A stretch of 64,000 nucleotides of DNA from Burkholderiales bacterium (GTDB lineage Bacteria > Pseudomonadota > Gammaproteobacteria > Burkholderiales > Casimicrobiaceae). The notes beneath the pieces are model-generated. The model was given only the letters and a program-made list of their open reading frames with translations, was not told where the DNA came from and searched no databases. Below are positions 61,518 to 64,000 of this stretch, piece after piece. Both the position numbers and the translations under genes were made by a program. The stretch is taken from contig JADYZP010000040.1 in assembly GCA_020853025.1 (NCBI GenBank), positions 34,326 to 98,325 on the forward strand, written 5' to 3'. Positions within the stretch are counted from its first letter, which is position 1. Every line of letters starts with the position of its first letter.

Positions 61518-63943
61518 CAACGCAGATCGTTCGCCGCCAATTCAATCCCGCGCCCATGGGGTCCCTGCGCCGAGCAGCGAGCCGGCTCCTCGTGGCCGTC
61601 CTCGGAATGCTTGCGGCGACGGTGGCCTGCGCCCAGACCCCCACCACCGCGACCTTCACGCTGCAGGACAAGACCAACCTGCCCGCCGGGACGTACCAGA
61701 TCTACGTCACCGGCTTCTCCACATCGGGCCCCAACGGTCCCCTCATCCTGCAAGCCGACGGATCGTGGGCGGTGCCCACTGCGCCCGTGGCCCCGGCCAC
61801 GACGGTGACCGGCACGCTGCCCTGCTATCGCTTCGCGAAGGACAATCCGCAGCCGGGCGACATCTCGCAGATCCAGATCGACGGCGCGCAGACCGGGATC
61901 AGTGCGCGCGTCTACTACTTCATCGTCACCGACACCACGGCGTTCCCGCACTGCAACCCAACCACCGGAAACACGGGGCTGTTCAACGTTCCCAGCGCGT
62001 TCACTTTCACCTATACCTATCCCGCCAGCTACCCCACCAGTCCGACACCGCCGCCCAGCATCGCGCTGTCCGAACCCAGCACGACCTTCGTCTCCGCCAT
62101 GACGTTTCCCGCGTGGACCTATTCGGAGATCGGAGCCTCTTCGAGCAACGGCACGATCGACCTGTCGCAGGTCGACTTCTACGCGTTCCCGATGAGTACG
62201 ACGTCGAACGTCCTTCCGGGCAATCCGGCGGCGATCGGCAATCCGATCGGGTCGGCGGCCAATCCCGGCGAAGTCGTGAATCACATGAGCATCCGGGACA
62301 GCTACCGCAAGTACATCGCAGCACTGGTCGCGAACACCGGCGGGTCGTGCAGCGATGCGAGCCCGCCCATCGCCTGCGCTTACGGCGAGCTGTTGCAGGA
62401 TGTGAAGACCCCGGGCAGCGCGGTCGCGCAGTACGTGATCCAGAATCCGGGCGGCTACCTCGCGCAATACACGACGGCCACCATCGCCAGCGCGCTCAAC
62501 AACGTGTTCGGCAGCGTGACGTCGGTCCCGGCGCCGCCCGGCGCACCCGCGGGCACACCTCCCACCTGGACCGTTGACGGCGTGATCGGCCAGCTGTGGT
62601 CGACCGCGATCCCACCCACGGTCGCCGTCACGGTTCCGCCCACGGTGATTCCAGGCACCGGGACGCTGGTGCTCGATTCCGGCGGTGTGCTGGGAGGCAC
62701 CGGCGGTGTGCCGCAGGACAGCTTCACGAGTTCTGTCGTGGCGATCAACTACCCGGGTGTCTCGCCGCCGTATCCGGTCAATGCCATGATGTTCAAGGGC
62801 ACGACGGCGTCCGGCAGCTACGTCGCCTACGTGGTGAGCCCGGCCGACTATCAGGTCGGATGCGCCAGCCAGAAAATTCCGGGTTGCGTGAACGCCGGCT
62901 CCACCGGCTACCAGGTTTTCGCCGGCGCCGGCGCGTTCAATACGCCCGCAGCCGGCACCTACACCGCTCTTTCCAACGCCGGCCTGCTGTCGGCGACGGC
63001 GGGTAGCTACAACGCCGACACCGGTTACAACGCCGTCGTTGCGCGGCTGGGCTTCCTGATCTCCGGCGCGATGAATCGTGGTGTCGCGCTGGTGAACTGC
63101 AACTCGAATTCCCCTCTCTCCGCGCAGGCCCTGCCCATCTGGAAGTGCTGGCAGGATGAGACCTATTGGTATCCCACCGCGGTATCGACGACGTTTCCCG
63201 ACATCACGCAGAACCTGTTCTCGCGGTGGATGCATACCGCCACCATCAGCGGCACGCCGATGTTCCTGCAACCGCCGAGTCCCATCGACTCGGCCGGCAG
63301 CGTCGCCGGCACCGGCAAGCCGATGGGCATGGCCTATGGCTTTTCCAACGACGAGAACCCGACGCCGACGGTGCCGAATCCGCCGGCGACGATTTCGCCG
63401 CAACCCGAGGTGCCGTCGAAGCTCGACGGGACCGTCGTCTACGGACCCAGCGGGACGTCGTACACGATCACCTTCGGTCCATGGGTGACGACGCCGGCGG
63501 TGAACCCGACGCTGACGGTGATCAATCCCGGCGGCGGGAAGGTCTCGAGCTCTCCGGCGGGGATCAGCTGCGGTACGACCTGCAGCCAGTCCTACGCCGC
63601 GGGAACCACGGTCGTGCTGACGGCCAAGCCGGACAAAGGCGCGCTCTTCGGTCGCTGGACCGGCGCCTGTTCCGGCGGAAGCACGACCTGCACGGTCACG
63701 ATCAATGGCACCACGATCGTGACCGCCGAGTTCGCGCAAATCGCGGCCCCGGCGCCGAGCAAGTTCGGATTGCACGTGATCGTCAACGGCGCCGGCACCG
63801 TGACCAGCACGCCGTCGGGCATCAGCTGCGGTTCGACCTGCAGCGCGGCGTTCACCGCCAACTCGTCGGTCAGCTTTAGAGTCCCCGATAGGGGATCCGC
63901 AAACCCCTCGCCTTTAGGCGACCGGGATAAGATGGTGGGATGA
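61514..63943 (+). CDS. Secreted GH64/beta-1,3-glucanase-like protein with InlB-like repeats, 3' end replaced by an IS
   Basis: From ATG 61514 the protein has 809 residues. A signal peptide (LLVAVLGMLAATVACAQ) is followed by a GH64/thaumatin-like region: TNLPAGTYQIYVTGFSTSG, GISARVYYFIV, TIDLSQVDFYAFPM. Near the end one complete InlB-type B-repeat-like unit (GGGKVSSSPAGISCGTTCSQ ... FGRWTGACSGGS) and the first half of a second (GAGTVTSTPSGISCGSTCSA) appear. The second stops at about 63876, where IS200/IS605 sequence begins; the last 20 or so residues (VPDRGSANPSPLG...) are IS-encoded. The gene is thus disrupted at its 3' end. The catalytic assignment is tentative. Confidence 0.68.
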   Translation: MTTQIVRRQFNPAPMGSLRRAASRLLVAVLGMLAATVACAQTPTTATFTLQDKTNLPAGTYQIYVTGFSTSGPNGPLILQADGSWAVPTAPVAPATTVTGTLPCYRFAKDNPQPGDISQIQIDGAQTGISARVYYFIVTDTTAFPHCNPTTGNTGLFNVPSAFTFTYTYPASYPTSPTPPPSIALSEPSTTFVSAMTFPAWTYSEIGASSSNGTIDLSQVDFYAFPMSTTSNVLPGNPAAIGNPIGSAANPGEVVNHMSIRDSYRKYIAALVANTGGSCSDASPPIACAYGELLQDVKTPGSAVAQYVIQNPGGYLAQYTTATIASALNNVFGSVTSVPAPPGAPAGTPPTWTVDGVIGQLWSTAIPPTVAVTVPPTVIPGTGTLVLDSGGVLGGTGGVPQDSFTSSVVAINYPGVSPPYPVNAMMFKGTTASGSYVAYVVSPADYQVGCASQKIPGCVNAGSTGYQVFAGAGAFNTPAAGTYTALSNAGLLSATAGSYNADTGYNAVVARLGFLISGAMNRGVALVNCNSNSPLSAQALPIWKCWQDETYWYPTAVSTTFPDITQNLFSRWMHTATISGTPMFLQPPSPIDSAGSVAGTGKPMGMAYGFSNDENPTPTVPNPPATISPQPEVPSKLDGTVVYGPSGTSYTITFGPWVTTPAVNPTLTVINPGGGKVSSSPAGISCGTTCSQSYAAGTTVVLTAKPDKGALFGRWTGACSGGSTTCTVTINGTTIVTAEFAQIAAPAPSKFGLHVIVNGAGTVTSTPSGISCGSTCSAAFTANSSVSFRVPDRGSANPSPLGDRDKMVG

Positions 63944-64000
63944 AGGACTACAAGGCGGGTAGCCACAATGTCTGGGACTGCAAGTACCACTTGGTATGGA
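63876..64000 (+). mobile_element. IS200/IS605-family element, left end (runs off window)
   Basis: Host coding stops near 63876 and IS sequence begins. Two small hairpins follow: TCCCCGATAGGGGA (63882-63895) and TCGCCTTTAGGCGA (63907-63920), the kind of subterminal stem-loops that IS200/IS605 transposases bind. A transposase start follows at 63939. The right end is outside the window. Confidence 0.82.
63939..64000 (+). CDS. tnpA: IS200/IS605-type Y1 transposase TnpA (3' truncated by window edge)
   Basis: ATG 63939 with GGTGGG upstream begins MKDYKAGSHNVWDCKYHLVW, the highly conserved N-terminus of the Y1 HuH single-strand transposase (SHNVWDCKYHLVW). The HuH and Tyr motifs are beyond the edge. 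It overlaps the terminal TGA of the disrupted host frame. Confidence 0.9.

Overview
The window reads as one 64 kb stretch of a GC-rich betaproteobacterial chromosome, probably Burkholderiales-like. The evidence is the block rpsB-tsf-pyrH-frr-uppS-cdsA-dxr-rseP-bamA-ompH-lpxD-fabZ-lpxA-lpxB-rnhB in its usual proteobacterial order, together with NsrR/NnrS/hemerythrin/DUF2249 genes, a TssQ-type lipoprotein and high GC3 in nearly every gene. No rRNA, tRNA or CRISPR array was seen.

Layout. 0-7.2 kb: the tail of a LuxR-type regulator, then a leftward run tal - FMN reductase - GH15 glucoamylase - aceE (central carbon and alpha-glucan use). 7.5-11.5 kb: two DUF2945 genes (one fused to a truncated exported stub), an MFS and an EamA exporter, and an FmdE-like protein. 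11.8-15.1 kb: a nitrosative-stress island (cupin, DUF2249, NsrR, NnrS, hemerythrin) with a candidate NsrR operator between divergent genes. 15.3-21.6 kb: aroD, a D-2-hydroxyacid dehydrogenase with a tiny coupled ORF, DUF2062, tadA, ldcA, a TANGO2-like gene and ygfZ. 21.6-36.5 kb: the translation / isoprenoid / outer-membrane biogenesis operon. 36.5-43.9 kb: an acyltransferase, a GntR/UTRA regulator and a five-gene catabolic cluster best read as (2R)-sulfolactate sulfo-lyase (SuyAB) with two dehydrogenases that could interconvert sulfolactate enantiomers and a PLP-dependent dehydratase-like enzyme, then a SuhB-type phosphatase that seems to lack a conventional start codon.

43.9-57.1 kb: a SelD-N-terminus-like flavoprotein and a form II CO-dehydrogenase-type molybdenum hydroxylase (S-L-M) with coxD, coxE, coxG and a Pht5-like protein. 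A signalling module lies between the structural genes and the maturation genes: TssQ-like lipoprotein, PEGA-tailed Ser/Thr kinase, PP2C phosphatase, and an FHA-like protein that has lost the canonical Ser/His. 57.1-64 kb: a GT39-like membrane glycosyltransferase, then a decaying region with an IS21-like end abutting an IS3-type remnant, a DUF4239 gene, a truncated IclR regulator fused end-to-end with a truncated autotransporter barrel, and a GH64-like secreted protein cut by an IS200/IS605 element that runs off the window.

Most interesting: the kinase/phosphatase/FHA module inside the cox locus, the sulfolactate cluster, the apparent ATC start of suhB, the DUF2945 fusion, and a 58-bp dispersed repeat found just upstream of two unrelated genes. 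All subfamily names rest on motif reading and memory; no database search was run.
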